Source: Orientia chuto str. Dubai (GTDB lineage Bacteria; Pseudomonadota; Alphaproteobacteria; Rickettsiales; Rickettsiaceae). Taken from it: a stretch of 64,000 nucleotides of DNA. The notes beneath the pieces were generated by a model. The model was not told where the DNA came from. It worked only from the letters and a program-made list of their open reading frames with translations, and did no database searches. The stretch is from positions 1 through 64,000 of the forward strand of contig NZ_LANP01000001.1 in assembly GCF_000964595.1 (NCBI RefSeq). Direction: 5' to 3'. Shown here one piece after another: positions 51,357-61,169 of this stretch. Position 1 is the first letter of the stretch. Every line of letters starts with the position of its first letter. The translations under genes and the position numbers were made by a program.

Positions 51357-52493
51357 TTATAACAGAACAACTTTAGTACCTGGATTCCTATGATTTTCTA
51401 TATCATACATTGCCTGTAGTATATTATCAAACTTATAAATTTTATCTGCTTTCTTAGGTAAGACTCCTTTTTCTATCAGAGCAAATACTTCAAGCGCACT
51501 AAGCAAAAGTTCTATTCCATCCTGCTTATAATATTGTAACTGTGGCATTGTAAAGAATAGAGATTTTTGAGTTAGTAATTGTGGATTGATAACATTGACA
51601 TTACCTGTAATTTGACCAAAGAGAACCATTAGCCCAAATGGCATTAAACAGCTAACAGATTCTAAAATAGTTTGTGCACCTAAGCAATCATAAACTACAT
51701 TTACTCCTTTATTATTGGTAATTTCTTTTACCTGCTTTACCCAATCTGATTTGTTGTAATTTAATATATAATCACATTTCAGATTTTTAAGAATTGACTT
51801 CTTTTCTTGATCATCACTGCCTATAGTAGCTATTGTTATAGCTTTATATTCTTTTGCAAGTCTAAGCATTGTTTGGCCAACCGCACTGCTAGCAGCATGA
51901 ATTAATATAGTCATGTTCGGTTGTACATAAAAGGTTCTTCTCATCAAATAATGCGCAGTCATTCCCTTAACTAAATTTGTTGCTGCAGCCTCATCAGATA
52001 TTGAATCTTGAATCTTAAAAACATAGTTAGAATTTATGGTTCTATATTGGCTATATGCCCCATCTGTAACAGTGCAATAACCAACACGTTGTCCTACTTG
52101 AAAATCTTTAACAAATTTTCCTATTTTTTGCACTATACCAACAGCTTCTATTCCAGGTGTAATTTGCACTATATTACTAAATTTATTATCTATAACAATA
52201 TTATTATTTACTATATTAGCCTTGTTCTCATTTTTAAAAGAACTACATAGAAAAGATTTAATTACTTGCCTAACATTGGTATATACTTTATGTCCACTAT
52301 CTGTTTGGTTAGGTATAGAAGATATAGGAGTCAAAGTTTTTTTATAGTGTTCATAATCTTGAAAATTAATTCCTATAGCAGTATGCTTAATTAATATTTC
52401 ATTGTCTTCTGGAACTGGAATATTTGCTTCTACTAAATCAAAACTTGGTTTACTGTTACCATAGGTAATACGGTATAATTTCTGTTTATTCAT
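51357..52493 (-). CDS. qor: quinone oxidoreductase-like MDR protein with an insertion
   Basis: This 378-aa medium-chain reductase lacks zinc ligands, like NADPH:quinone reductases. GroES-like N-terminal domain pieces are EILIKHTAIGINFQDYEHYK and PGIEAVGIVQKIGKFVKDFQ. The nucleotide-binding Rossmann motif is HAASSAVGQTMLRLAKEYKA, followed by GVNVVYDCLGAQT. Between the two N-terminal pieces there are about 50 extra residues (around 58-112) where the family has a short loop. The fold otherwise looks complete. Physiological substrate is unknown. Confidence 0.82.
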   Translation of the reverse strand: MNKQKLYRITYGNSKPSFDLVEANIPVPEDNEILIKHTAIGINFQDYEHYKKTLTPISSIPNQTDSGHKVYTNVRQVIKSFLCSSFKNENKANIVNNNIVIDNKFSNIVQITPGIEAVGIVQKIGKFVKDFQVGQRVGYCTVTDGAYSQYRTINSNYVFKIQDSISDEAAATNLVKGMTAHYLMRRTFYVQPNMTILIHAASSAVGQTMLRLAKEYKAITIATIGSDDQEKKSILKNLKCDYILNYNKSDWVKQVKEITNNKGVNVVYDCLGAQTILESVSCLMPFGLMVLFGQITGNVNVINPQLLTQKSLFFTMPQLQYYKQDGIELLLSALEVFALIEKGVLPKKADKIYKFDNILQAMYDIENHRNPGTKVVLL

Positions 52494-52681
52494 AATAATT
52501 TATTTATTAATTTGCTCCTTAATAGTAAATACTTTTATAGTAAATAAAATTGTTGTTATTAGCGCTTATTATTTAATATACAAACATTTTATGTATTCAT
52601 CTAGGAATATCAAATATATGTTGTTAGCTTATTGAATAATATATATATTGTTAGCATTATGTGCCAATTTATTGTAATTTT

Positions 52682-52789
52682 ATGATTCATGTATTAGCTT
52701 CTTATGGTATTAGTTTAACAATATTAGCTGCCTTATTTATAATTTCATTTTGCCAATATTTGGAAACTACTAAATGTACTGTAAAATAA
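52682..52789 (+). CDS. ccmD: heme exporter protein CcmD (small)
   Basis: This 35-aa open frame, MIHVLASYGISLTILAALFI then ISFCQYLETTK, fits the CcmD pattern: a short N-terminus, an x-YG start, one membrane helix and a charged C-terminus. CcmD helps release holo-CcmE from the CcmABC complex in cytochrome c maturation. It overlaps the ccmE start by 16 bp in another frame, which is the expected ccmD-ccmE order. It is easily missed because of its size. The call rests on size, topology and context. Confidence 0.65.
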   Translation: MIHVLASYGISLTILAALFIISFCQYLETTKCTVK

Positions 52790-53175
52790 ATTCTAGATTT
52801 AAAATTATTTGTTTTCTTATCTTGAGTATTAGTTGTGGAGTATTGTTAATTTTATATGCCTTTTCTCAGAACATAATATTTTTTTATACTCCTACAGTAA
52901 TACTGTCACAAAGTAAAGATGGGATAGTTGCTAGAGTTGGAGGTAAAGTCAAATATGGATCAGTTAGCAAGATTTCATTCAATGAGAATAAGTTTATAAT
53001 TACTGATGGTACAAGCGAATTGCAAGTTTACTTTAAGGGAATATTACCTCCTTTATTCAAGGAAGGGCAAGAAGTAGTAGCCAAAGGATATATGAGTCAA
53101 AAATTATTTATAGCTGATAATTTGTTAGCAAAACACGATGAAAGATATATGCCACCTGAAAGCAGTAAAAGTTAA
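52774..53175 (+). CDS. ccmE: cytochrome c maturation heme chaperone CcmE
   Basis: The 133-aa protein has an N-terminal anchor (about 11-35) and an OB-fold periplasmic domain: RVGGKVKYGSVSKISF, ITDGTSELQVYFKGILPPLF, EGQEVVAKGYM. The heme-binding histidine is H121 with Y125 in AKHDERYMPPE (H-x3-Y). It carries heme to CcmF/H for attachment to apocytochromes such as the one at 58087-58629. The first residues MYCKINSRFK come from within the ccmD overlap. Confidence 0.94.
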   Translation: MYCKINSRFKIICFLILSISCGVLLILYAFSQNIIFFYTPTVILSQSKDGIVARVGGKVKYGSVSKISFNENKFIITDGTSELQVYFKGILPPLFKEGQEVVAKGYMSQKLFIADNLLAKHDERYMPPESSKS

Positions 53176-53244
53176 TTCATTAATATTTACTACTTTTAAG
53201 CTTACAATCTTTAATATTAAGATATATTTAAAACTAATTGTCTT

Positions 53245-54099
53245 ATGATAACTAACAATATGATAAACCCAATAAAGCTAATTATATATAACCTTTACAT
53301 GGCATTTTGGAGTCTAGATTTTTCTAATAATGTTAGAAAAAGATATACTGGTTATGGATTTCGTTATACTATATCAATAGTATGCCTAGGGGCAATATTT
53401 TGGCTACTTGTTAAGTTAAGTATGTTTAAAGATATTAATGATTACTTAACTAAAAATAAATTAGAATCACAAGCAGGAGTAATAATTGACAGTATACTAA
53501 ATAAGTGGCCGGAGATATACTATGAAAATCAGCAGATTTCATTATTTGAACCAACTCCATATTTGATCGTAGATGATAATCAAACTATATTAATTGCTAT
53601 TGATCCTGAATCAAAAATGACTAGTGCAGAACTATCTAATGCTATCATTGTTATGGCCAGGAATAATATTCAGATAGTAGATCAAGCAACTGGTCATTCT
53701 ACTAAAATATTTTATAACTCAATCTTAGGTAATAAAAAGTTACTAATAGATAGTTTTTTTATTAAAAACTTATTAACAGAAACTTTACAAAAAAAATATA
53801 ATATAATCTTAGTATGTATTCTAATGTTATGTCCATTAGTTGCGCTAGGTTTTTTAGTATTTATAGCATTAAAAAAAATTATAATAATTGTAACTATTGG
53901 TACTCTGATTAACTTTTTTCTACAACGATGTTCTTTTCAAGATATTTGTAGGCTTGGAGCTTTTTCCTCAGCTCCAGCAATATTAATAGCTATTATTACT
54001 ATTGCTATTAACTCAAAATACTTATGGATTAGTGGTTATATACAAATCTGGTGTAATTTTATTGCAATGGCCAGTCTAATACAGCAAGAAAAAATATGA
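53245..54099 (+). CDS. DUF1189-like integral membrane protein
   Basis: This 284-aa membrane protein starts [20 protein letters not shown] and then has [20 protein letters not shown] as its first helix. A soluble 110-residue segment follows ([18 protein letters not shown]), then four to five C-terminal helices. The layout resembles the DUF1189 family found widely in Rickettsiales and Gram-positives; the function is unknown. It overlaps ruvX by 4 bp, so it is in an operon with ruvX and recJ. Confidence 0.65.
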   Translation: MITNNMINPIKLIIYNLYMAFWSLDFSNNVRKRYTGYGFRYTISIVCLGAIFWLLVKLSMFKDINDYLTKNKLESQAGVIIDSILNKWPEIYYENQQISLFEPTPYLIVDDNQTILIAIDPESKMTSAELSNAIIVMARNNIQIVDQATGHSTKIFYNSILGNKKLLIDSFFIKNLLTETLQKKYNIILVCILMLCPLVALGFLVFIALKKIIIIVTIGTLINFFLQRCSFQDICRLGAFSSAPAILIAIITIAINSKYLWISGYIQIWCNFIAMASLIQQEKI

Positions 54100-54587
54100 T
54101 TATTGATAATATAATTAAGTTTCTTGAAGCTGTTGATAGCAAAAAGCAGATCTTAGGTATAGATTTTGGTGAAAAAAAAATAGGAGTTGCTATATCTAAT
54201 GTTGAGCATACTGTTGCAATGCCATTAGAAACTATATTTGTTACTCAACAGCAGAATAATTTTGATAAAATACAAGAACTTGCTAATACCAATAATATTG
54301 GAGCTATAGTTATTGGGCTACCATTTAAGCTAAATGGTATTGCAACACCTCAAACTCATAAAGTAGAGATCTTTGCTAATAAGTTAGCTGATAAATTATT
54401 ACTACCAATATTTTTATACGATGAAAGACTAACATCTAAAGCTGCAAATAATTTGCTTAAAATACAAAATATTAAACGCAAAATTCGTAATGCCTTAGAT
54501 GATAGAGTTGCTGCAAGTATAATTCTTGAAGGAGTTTTAAAACGAATGCAAAATTCTAAAAATCAATTTAATTTTAAAAAATCATAA
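54096..54587 (+). CDS. ruvX: YqgF/RuvX Holliday-junction resolvase-like nuclease
   Basis: The 163-aa RNase H-fold protein has acidic motifs [15 protein letters not shown] (about 20-34), [20 protein letters not shown] and [10 protein letters not shown]. Family members take part in pre-16S rRNA 5' processing and are proposed Holliday junction resolvases. It is 3 bp upstream of recJ and overlaps the preceding gene by 4 bp. Confidence 0.9.
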   Translation: MIIDNIIKFLEAVDSKKQILGIDFGEKKIGVAISNVEHTVAMPLETIFVTQQQNNFDKIQELANTNNIGAIVIGLPFKLNGIATPQTHKVEIFANKLADKLLLPIFLYDERLTSKAANNLLKIQNIKRKIRNALDDRVAASIILEGVLKRMQNSKNQFNFKKS

Positions 54588-54590
54588 ATT

Positions 54591-56378
54591 ATGAAATCTG
54601 AGAATAAAAAATCGGTATTAGATAATTATTGGAATAAAACTGAGTTTAATGAATATATCATAGAAACCATTAGACAAAAACATGGAGTAAGTGATTTTTT
54701 AGCAAGATTATTATATGCTCAAAACATTGATCTAGAACAGATAGAACATTTTTTAACTCCTTCTCTTAAAGAATATTTACCTGATCCTTTTCATCTAATT
54801 GATATGGATAAAGCTGTTAATAGAGTTATTCAAGCAATTAATCAGCAGGAGCATATATGTATTTTAGGAGATTATGACGTCGATGGAGCTACTTCTGCCG
54901 CTTTATTAAAGAACTATTTTTGTGAATTGGAAATAGAACCTACTATATATATACCTGAAAGGCTTACTGAAGGTTATGGTCCATCAGTTTCTGCTATGAA
55001 AAAGCTTAAATCTGCTAATGTTAATTTAATTATTACTGTTGATTGTGGTACTAGTGCTTATGAAGCATTAGCTGAAGCTAAAAAACAGTGTATAGACGTT
55101 ATTGTGATTGATCATCATTTAAGCGTTGAGCAGTTGCCTAATGCTGTAGCAATAGTAAATCCTAATAGGTTAGATGAAACAAGTACATATAACTATCTTG
55201 CTGCAGTTGGAGTATCATTTTTATTTTTAATTGCTCTTAGGTCTGTATTGCGTAAGCAACAATATTTTATTAATAAATCTGAACCGAGTCTAATTAAATA
55301 TTTAGACTTAGTAGCACTTGGAACAGTTTGTGATGTTATGGCACTAGTTGGCTTAAATAGAGCATTTGTATCTAAAGGGCTAGAGGTCATTGCTCAACAG
55401 CAAAATATTGGCATAAAGGCTTTAAGTTACTTAAGTGAAGCAAAATTTTCTTCTGATTGTTACTATTTAGGATTTGTTTTAGGGCCTAGAATAAATGCAG
55501 GTGGTCGTATTGGAAAATCATACTTAGGCAGTAAATTATTATCTACCAAATGTCAAATAGAAGCGTATAATATTGCTTCTGAATTAGAAAGTTATAATTC
55601 AGAACGAAAATTAATAGAAAAAATAATGCTTGAAGAAGCAGTTTCTATAGCCCTTGAACAAACAAGCAACAATATCATTGTTGTTGCTAAAAATAATTGG
55701 CATCCTGGAGTTATTGGCATTATTGCTAGTAGATTAAAAGATTTATTTCAAAAACCAACAGTAGTTATAAGTTTGAATAATAACATAGGGCATGCATCAT
55801 GCAGATCAATTAAAGGTATAGATATTGGTAGTAAAATTGCTGAAGCAAAGTTACAAGGATTATTAATTACTGGAGGGGGACATGCTATGGCAGCTGGATT
55901 TACTATTGAACGCCATTTGATTAATGATTTGAAAAATTTTTTAAATCAGAAATTAGCTTTAGCTATACAGAATTTAACTAGTTGTAACACTAAGAATTAT
56001 GTTATAGATCTTTCACTTGCTAGTTTAAATATTAACACTGTTCATGAAATTCAAAAGCTTGCACCATTTGGTAATGGTAATCCAGAACCGATATTTAAAT
56101 TAACTAGTATTAAATTAAAGTATGTAAATTCATTGTCTAACAAATATGTTCATTGTACTTTATCTGAGTGGGGAAATATTAATACTGTTAAAACAACTAA
56201 AGCAATTGCTTTTAATCCCAGAGCTCAGCTATTTGATGCCTTGTTAAATAGTTATACTGAACCAGTTGATTTAATAGGCAATATTAAGGTTAACTATTGG
56301 CATGGTAGAGAAGAAGTACAATTCGTAATAAAAGACTTAATTACTGGTATAAATAATAACACTAGATATAATAGTTAG
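54591..56378 (+). CDS. recJ: single-strand DNA exonuclease RecJ
   Basis: The 595-aa 5'-3' exonuclease has the DHH motifs GDYDVDGATSAALLKN, TVDCGTSAYE and VIDHHLS. The DHHA1 domain carries NWHPGVIGIIASRLK and TGGGHAMAAGFTIE, and an OB-fold C-terminus has LAPFGNGNPEP. It works in mismatch repair and RecF-pathway recombination, together with RecR (25071-25682). Length is normal. Confidence 0.95.
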   Translation: MKSENKKSVLDNYWNKTEFNEYIIETIRQKHGVSDFLARLLYAQNIDLEQIEHFLTPSLKEYLPDPFHLIDMDKAVNRVIQAINQQEHICILGDYDVDGATSAALLKNYFCELEIEPTIYIPERLTEGYGPSVSAMKKLKSANVNLIITVDCGTSAYEALAEAKKQCIDVIVIDHHLSVEQLPNAVAIVNPNRLDETSTYNYLAAVGVSFLFLIALRSVLRKQQYFINKSEPSLIKYLDLVALGTVCDVMALVGLNRAFVSKGLEVIAQQQNIGIKALSYLSEAKFSSDCYYLGFVLGPRINAGGRIGKSYLGSKLLSTKCQIEAYNIASELESYNSERKLIEKIMLEEAVSIALEQTSNNIIVVAKNNWHPGVIGIIASRLKDLFQKPTVVISLNNNIGHASCRSIKGIDIGSKIAEAKLQGLLITGGGHAMAAGFTIERHLINDLKNFLNQKLALAIQNLTSCNTKNYVIDLSLASLNINTVHEIQKLAPFGNGNPEPIFKLTSIKLKYVNSLSNKYVHCTLSEWGNINTVKTTKAIAFNPRAQLFDALLNSYTEPVDLIGNIKVNYWHGREEVQFVIKDLITGINNNTRYNS

Positions 56379-56847
56379 TGCATACTATCACAAGATTTTA
56401 GGCTACATAGTAGCTCTCTCAGGAAAATAGGCTTATGCTAGTATGATTTTAGTACATCTTTGTCGTTATACCATGCTACTTTTAAACATCAAGTTTTGGA
56501 TTAGAAATTCAGAATTAATAGAATGCTTAGTATGCTTAAAGCAATAAGTAAATAAGGAAGATAGTATATAACGAAAGCATTCTATATTGAACTGTATTTT
56601 ATATGTTTAAAAGGAACATATGGATATTTTAAAAACCAATGTAACTAACTAAAAAGACGTTAGAGAAACAGTTATTTAATGCTTTATTAGAAATAAACAT
56701 TTTATTATTTTTTGTTCATATATTCTTTGATTTTTAATAAATATTAAAGATTAAAAATAAAAACCTTATTAAAAAATTTGACCACTAACTCTGAAACGTT
56801 ATATGTAATACTGCATGTTAGTATTTTTATGCATCATATAATGTACG
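56379..56847. other. 469-bp intergenic region with a long inverted repeat
   Basis: No open frame of note. An 11-bp perfect inverted repeat, ATAGAATGCTT (56518-56528) and AAGCATTCTAT (56575-56585), encloses 46 bp and could fold as a stem-loop RNA. The flanks are convergent genes (recJ plus, stomatin-like minus). Confidence 0.4.
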
Positions 56848-57789
56848 CTATTTTGCACTTGTAGTCTTTTTTGACTTCGAAAGATTTATTGCATCAAAAA
56901 TCGATAAAGCCTGAGTAACTATTGAACCACTATCATTAAGATTTGATGGTATAATTACTGTATTAGTTTCTTTAGCTATTTTAGATAAAGCATCAATATA
57001 CTGTTCTGCAATACGTAGTGATACTGCTTCACTTCCTCCATTATTATTTATCGCTCTTGCAAGCTGTTCTATTCCTTCTGATGTAGCTTTTGCTACTAAT
57101 AATATGGCTTCAGCTTCACCTGCAGCTCTGTTAGCTTGATCGATTTTAGCAGCTTCAGAACTAAGCACTACCTCAGCTTTTCCCGCTTCTGCTAGGTTAA
57201 TTTGTGACTGGCGCTTTCCTTCTGATTCAAGTACTTGTGCACGTTTTTGTCTTTCTGCTGCTACCTGAAGCTCCATTGCTTTTACAACAGACTGTGGAGG
57301 ATTAATATCTTTAATCTCATACCTCATACACTGAATTCCCCAGTTTGCAGCTGCATGATTGATAGCTGTTACAATAGCTATATTTAAATTTTCACGTTCT
57401 TCAAAAGTTTTGTCTAGTGTAATCTTTCCTATTTCAGAACGCATAGTAGTTTGAGCTAATTGAATAATAGCATAATATGGATCACTAACTCCATAAGAAG
57501 CTGCTATCGGATCTTCGATTTTAACATATAGCACTCCATCAATAGATAAGGTAACGTTATCATTAGAAATAGCTGTTTGAGCATTAATATCAATTACTCG
57601 CTCCTTTAAAGTGTGCTTATATGCCACTCTATCTATTACTGGTATGATAAAGTTTAATCCGGCAGGTAAGACTCGATACATCTTACCTAATCTTTCTACT
57701 ACCCAAGCTTGCTGTTGAGGTACAATTTTAAATGTATTAAAAAATATAATAATTAATATGATTAATACCACTAATATAAACATATCCAT
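56848..57789 (-). CDS. qmcA: SPFH/Band 7 stomatin-like protein (QmcA family)
   Basis: This 313-aa membrane-anchored protein has an N-terminal helix (about 3-20), an SPFH domain (PQQQAWVVERLGKMYRVLPA, PVIDRVAYKHTLKERVID) and a coiled-coil Ala/Glu-rich segment (VAAERQKRAQVLESEGKRQ, AGKAEVVLSSEAAKIDQAN). Members form rings in the membrane and associate with proteases. The paired NfeD-type partner is not adjacent here. Confidence 0.88.
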   Translation of the reverse strand: MDMFILVVLIILIIIFFNTFKIVPQQQAWVVERLGKMYRVLPAGLNFIIPVIDRVAYKHTLKERVIDINAQTAISNDNVTLSIDGVLYVKIEDPIAASYGVSDPYYAIIQLAQTTMRSEIGKITLDKTFEERENLNIAIVTAINHAAANWGIQCMRYEIKDINPPQSVVKAMELQVAAERQKRAQVLESEGKRQSQINLAEAGKAEVVLSSEAAKIDQANRAAGEAEAILLVAKATSEGIEQLARAINNNGGSEAVSLRIAEQYIDALSKIAKETNTVIIPSNLNDSGSIVTQALSIFDAINLSKSKKTTSAK

Positions 57790-58086
57790 ACTGATACCCT
57801 GCCTATGAATGCTATAAAACCTACTATGAAACCATAATACTAATGTAGATGCAATTAAGTAAGATGGTTTTGCTAGAATTTAATTTAAATTTGCTATATA
57901 TACTTTAATAAATTATGCTGCATTGTCAAGAATATATAATTCATTGTAACATAAGTTGCATATTAATAACATGCATCATTATGCTAACTAGTGAAAATCA
58001 ACTTAGTTACAAGAACAATTTAATTTATACTAGTAAAATAATTTTTACAGATTAAGGATTATATTTTAAAGTAAAATAATTTAAGT

Positions 58087-58629
58087 ATGGATGGCTTTGA
58101 ATTAAATAAAGTAGCTGCATCTATTTTATTAACAGGAGTAATAATAATGTCAGTAACTATATTAACTGACGCTTTGTATGAGCCACTTCTAACTTCAGCT
58201 AAGCGTGGTTATTCTGTTACTATTACAAATACTCAACAAGATAATTCTAGCAAATCAGTTAAGGATTCTATATTTGATTTTAACGAACAAACAATCGCTC
58301 AATTAATAAAAAATGCCAGCTCAGATTCTGGAAGTAAGCTTTTTAAGCAAAAATGCTCTTCCTGCCATACTAGCAATAAAGATGGAGCTAACAGAGTTGG
58401 TCCTAATTTATATAATGTTGTAAACAGAATTAAAGCTAGTCATCCAAATTATAATTATTCTGCTGCAATGATTGCTCAAAATGGAAGCTGGGATGAAAGA
58501 TCACTATTTTTGTATTTACATAAACCAATTAAATACATACCAGGCACTAGAATGTCATTTATTGGGTTTTCTGATGCTAAAAATATAGCAGATGTAATTA
58601 AATTCTTAAAAGAAAATGCTAATAAATGA
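58087..58629 (+). CDS. membrane-anchored class I cytochrome c
   Basis: The 180-aa protein has an uncleaved N-terminal anchor (about 9-28), a polar linker, and a monoheme domain with C-x-x-C-H at 90-94 (CSSCH) and axial methionine near 156 (PGTRMSFIGF). It resembles alphaproteobacterial CycM/c552, which passes electrons from complex III to cytochrome oxidase. Heme attachment would need the Ccm system (ccmD-ccmE at 52682-53175). Confidence 0.92.
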   Translation: MDGFELNKVAASILLTGVIIMSVTILTDALYEPLLTSAKRGYSVTITNTQQDNSSKSVKDSIFDFNEQTIAQLIKNASSDSGSKLFKQKCSSCHTSNKDGANRVGPNLYNVVNRIKASHPNYNYSAAMIAQNGSWDERSLFLYLHKPIKYIPGTRMSFIGFSDAKNIADVIKFLKENANK

Positions 58630-58778
58630 GGAGTTGTATTTATATATTCTAATATCTAAGTTTTTTGCATTATTAAACTTTATAATTTTAAATATTTCAA
58701 CTTTAGTATTCTATAATTAAAAGAAAAAATTTGTTAAATTTTTGCTACTTAGACAGTATTATGGTTTTTAAACACTTC

Positions 58779-58949
58779 TCAATTGATTTTTATAGCTTGA
58801 TCTGGCAATAATATTGGTATCCCATTTTTAATGGGATAAGCTAAGCTAGCCTCGCTACTTATTAAAATATTATTTTTTTCATCATAAAATAACCGAGTTT
58901 TAGTAACTGGGCATACTAAAATTTTGAGAAGCTTAGGCGAAATTTTCAT
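58779..58949 (-). CDS. Trm112-family small protein (UPF0434/YcaR type)
   Basis: The 56-aa frame, MKISPKLLKILVCPVTKTRL then FYDEKNNILIS, SSEASLAYPIKNGIPILLPD and QAIKIN, matches the bacterial Trm112-like family: L-x-CP-x-T/K, then L-x-YPI-x-NGIP-x-L. The family often has four cysteines; here only C13 remains. Eukaryotic Trm112 activates methyltransferases; the bacterial role is unclear. Too short for many gene finders. Confidence 0.75.
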   Translation of the reverse strand: MKISPKLLKILVCPVTKTRLFYDEKNNILISSEASLAYPIKNGIPILLPDQAIKIN

Positions 58950-59062
58950 AACTAGCCTTTTCTAAGATATTATCTAATAGATCAAAATTTTTTAAAATAT
59001 AGATACTTAAATATGATAAGATTTCTTATGATTTTTTTAGAAAAATCTAATTGCTTATCTAA

Positions 59063-59278
59063 TTAATCAATAGACAATGCGGCCTGTTGCCAAGTAATTG
59101 GCTGACCACTTGGTCCTAACACTACCTCACCAGTATCTTCGTACTCAGCTGCTAAAAAAGAACTCGACGAAGTTATTAATTTTACAGGCTTAATTTTTTG
59201 TTTATTATAAAAATACTCCTTTGCTACTTCACGAACAGTTGGATTATTCCTAGATGCCGTTTTAGCTTTTTTAGACAT
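59063..59278 (-). CDS. conserved-looking 71-aa hypothetical protein
   Basis: The protein is soluble and small. It begins with a basic disordered part (MSKKAKTASRNNPTVREVAK) and ends with an ordered segment (KLITSSSSFLAAEYEDTGEV, LGPSGQPITWQQAA). I do not recognise the family. An AGGAG sequence lies upstream of the ATG, codon use resembles neighbours, and it sits between the Trm112-like gene and tRNA-fMet on the same strand, so it is probably real. Confidence 0.6.
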   Translation of the reverse strand: MSKKAKTASRNNPTVREVAKEYFYNKQKIKPVKLITSSSSFLAAEYEDTGEVVLGPSGQPITWQQAALSID

Positions 59279-59383
59279 TTTTACTCCTAGTTAATATTAT
59301 TTCTGCTTAACAATACAAATTGCCTTAATTGATATTTACATTTAAAACTAAAGTACTGCTAAATTTTATGTTTAAAGAAAAAT

Positions 59384-59458
<75 letters not shown>

Positions 59459-59545
59459 CTAAAAAAAACTTAGTATATGCATTCAGCCTAAACTTGCAAA
59501 GCTAATGCTACAGTGCAGTGTATAATAATATGATACTAAAAGCAA

Positions 59546-59770
59546 CTATTTTTTAGGAGTAAATAATCCTGGAAACTTACTATTAAATTCATTAACAACT
59601 TTATTAGATGTATCAAATATATTTCTGCCTTTTCCGGTCCATGCTGGATGGGTTCTATAATCTACATCCATTAAAAATTCATCACCAGGGTATGTTGACA
59701 TAGTTTCAAAAGTATCACCATTAATTTTAACTAACAATCTCTTATAAGTAGGATGAATATTCTTTTTCAT
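59546..59770 (-). CDS. rpmE: ribosomal protein bL31 (zinc-free type)
   Basis: The 74-aa protein has MKKNIHPTYKRLLVKINGD, TYPGDEFLMDVDYRTHPAWT and a basic tail. It lacks the cysteines of the zinc-binding form, so it is a C-minus bL31. It starts 4 bp after rpmB on the same strand. Confidence 0.94.
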   Translation of the reverse strand: MKKNIHPTYKRLLVKINGDTFETMSTYPGDEFLMDVDYRTHPAWTGKGRNIFDTSNKVVNEFNSKFPGLFTPKK

Positions 59771-59774
59771 AAAT

Positions 59775-60056
59775 TTAACTGTTGTTATTTTTAATAATAT
59801 TCTTTATTGCAAGAGCTGACTTAGATAAAACTTTATCACTAGTAGATAAAAGATAACAATCCAACCCTCCTACCTTATCCAGAGTCCTCATTGCTCTAGC
59901 GGCAACTTTAAATTTAAATGTTTTTTTTAAAATATCGCTAAATAAAGATACATTCTGTAAATTAGGTAAAAATTTACGCTTAGTTTTTCTTTGAGAATGA
60001 GATACATTATTACCTGATTGCACAGCTATACCTGTTAATTCACATACTCTTGACAT
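59775..60056 (-). CDS. rpmB: ribosomal protein bL28
   Basis: The 93-aa protein has the signature MSRVCELTGIAVQSGNNVSH, SQRKTKRKFLPNLQ, FKVAARAMRTLDKVGGLDCY. It is part of the large subunit near the exit-site region. The rpmB-rpmE pair is common in Rickettsiales. Confidence 0.95.
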   Translation of the reverse strand: MSRVCELTGIAVQSGNNVSHSQRKTKRKFLPNLQNVSLFSDILKKTFKFKVAARAMRTLDKVGGLDCYLLSTSDKVLSKSALAIKNIIKNNNS

Positions 60057-60280
60057 GCTGACCTTGAATATTTAACCATTTATATACCTGAATTCATTAA
60101 ATACTAGCACTTACTAGCATTGTGTCAAGCTATAATTTTGTGATTGATAAAATTATCTAGAAAATTACTATAAAATAACTTTTTTATGTACATTAAAAAT
60201 AAAATTTTGCTTTATAGAAGTTAATTTTGATATATAAAACCTAGATAAGTTAAATAAATATGTATTTATAAATCAAAATT

Positions 60281-61162
60281 ATGAATTCTAACTTAAGTAA
60301 TTATTTTAAAGGAGTTAGCTGGTTTTTATTAGCATTATTAAGCAGTGTATTAAATGATATAATATCAAAAAAAATAGGATTAGAATTTAGCTTTACTCAA
60401 ATATCATTTCTCAGATCTTTAGGAAGTACTCTAACACTGATACCATTTATATTATTTAGTGGCATAAAAACCCTTAAAACTAAAAAATTAAAAATACATT
60501 TTTTAAGAGGGATATTATTATTTTTTGCTCTATCAACATGGGTATATGGGCTAACAATTACCTCTGTAGCTTCTATGACAATTATATCTTTTTCTATTCC
60601 TGCAATTACACTAATTTTAGCTAACTTAGTACTCAATGAAGATGTTAAATGGTATAGATGGGTTGCAACTATATTAGGATTTATAGGCGTAATAATTGCT
60701 ATGTATCCAACTAAAACAGTATTTGATATTAGAATGATAGTTTTGTTATTATCAGCTTTTATTTTCTCTACACTTGATATTATTAATAAAAAATTTGTTA
60801 ATAGTGAATCAATGATTTCAATGTTATTCTATTCCTCTTTCTTTTCAACTATTGTAGCATTACCATTTACATATCACTCATGGAGATCTCTGAATTATAT
60901 TGATCTATCGTTAATTTTTGTTTTAGGCAGCAGCGCTAATTTAATTCTCTATTTTCTTCTTAAATCTTTTAGTTTAGTTGATAGCAGCGCTGTTGCTCCT
61001 TATCGTTACATAGAATTAGTACTTGCTGCCATAGCTGGATTCTTATTCTTTAACGAAACAGTAAGCCATTATATTTGGCTTGGAGGAGTCGTTTTAATAT
61101 TTTCAACCACTTTTATATTTTATACTGAAAAAAACAATATCAAGATATGCTCAAAATTCTAA
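60281..61162 (+). CDS. EamA/DMT-family transporter
   Basis: The 293-aa protein has ten predicted helices in two EamA repeats: VSWFLLALLSSVLNDIISKK starts the first, IVLLLSAFIFSTLDIINKKF the second. Substrate cannot be told from sequence; related rickettsial DMT proteins include S-adenosylmethionine carriers. It is followed 7 bp later by an MFS gene, so the two transporters are likely an operon. Confidence 0.85.
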   Translation: MNSNLSNYFKGVSWFLLALLSSVLNDIISKKIGLEFSFTQISFLRSLGSTLTLIPFILFSGIKTLKTKKLKIHFLRGILLFFALSTWVYGLTITSVASMTIISFSIPAITLILANLVLNEDVKWYRWVATILGFIGVIIAMYPTKTVFDIRMIVLLLSAFIFSTLDIINKKFVNSESMISMLFYSSFFSTIVALPFTYHSWRSLNYIDLSLIFVLGSSANLILYFLLKSFSLVDSSAVAPYRYIELVLAAIAGFLFFNETVSHYIWLGGVVLIFSTTFIFYTEKNNIKICSKF

Positions 61163-61169
61163 TTTTGAA

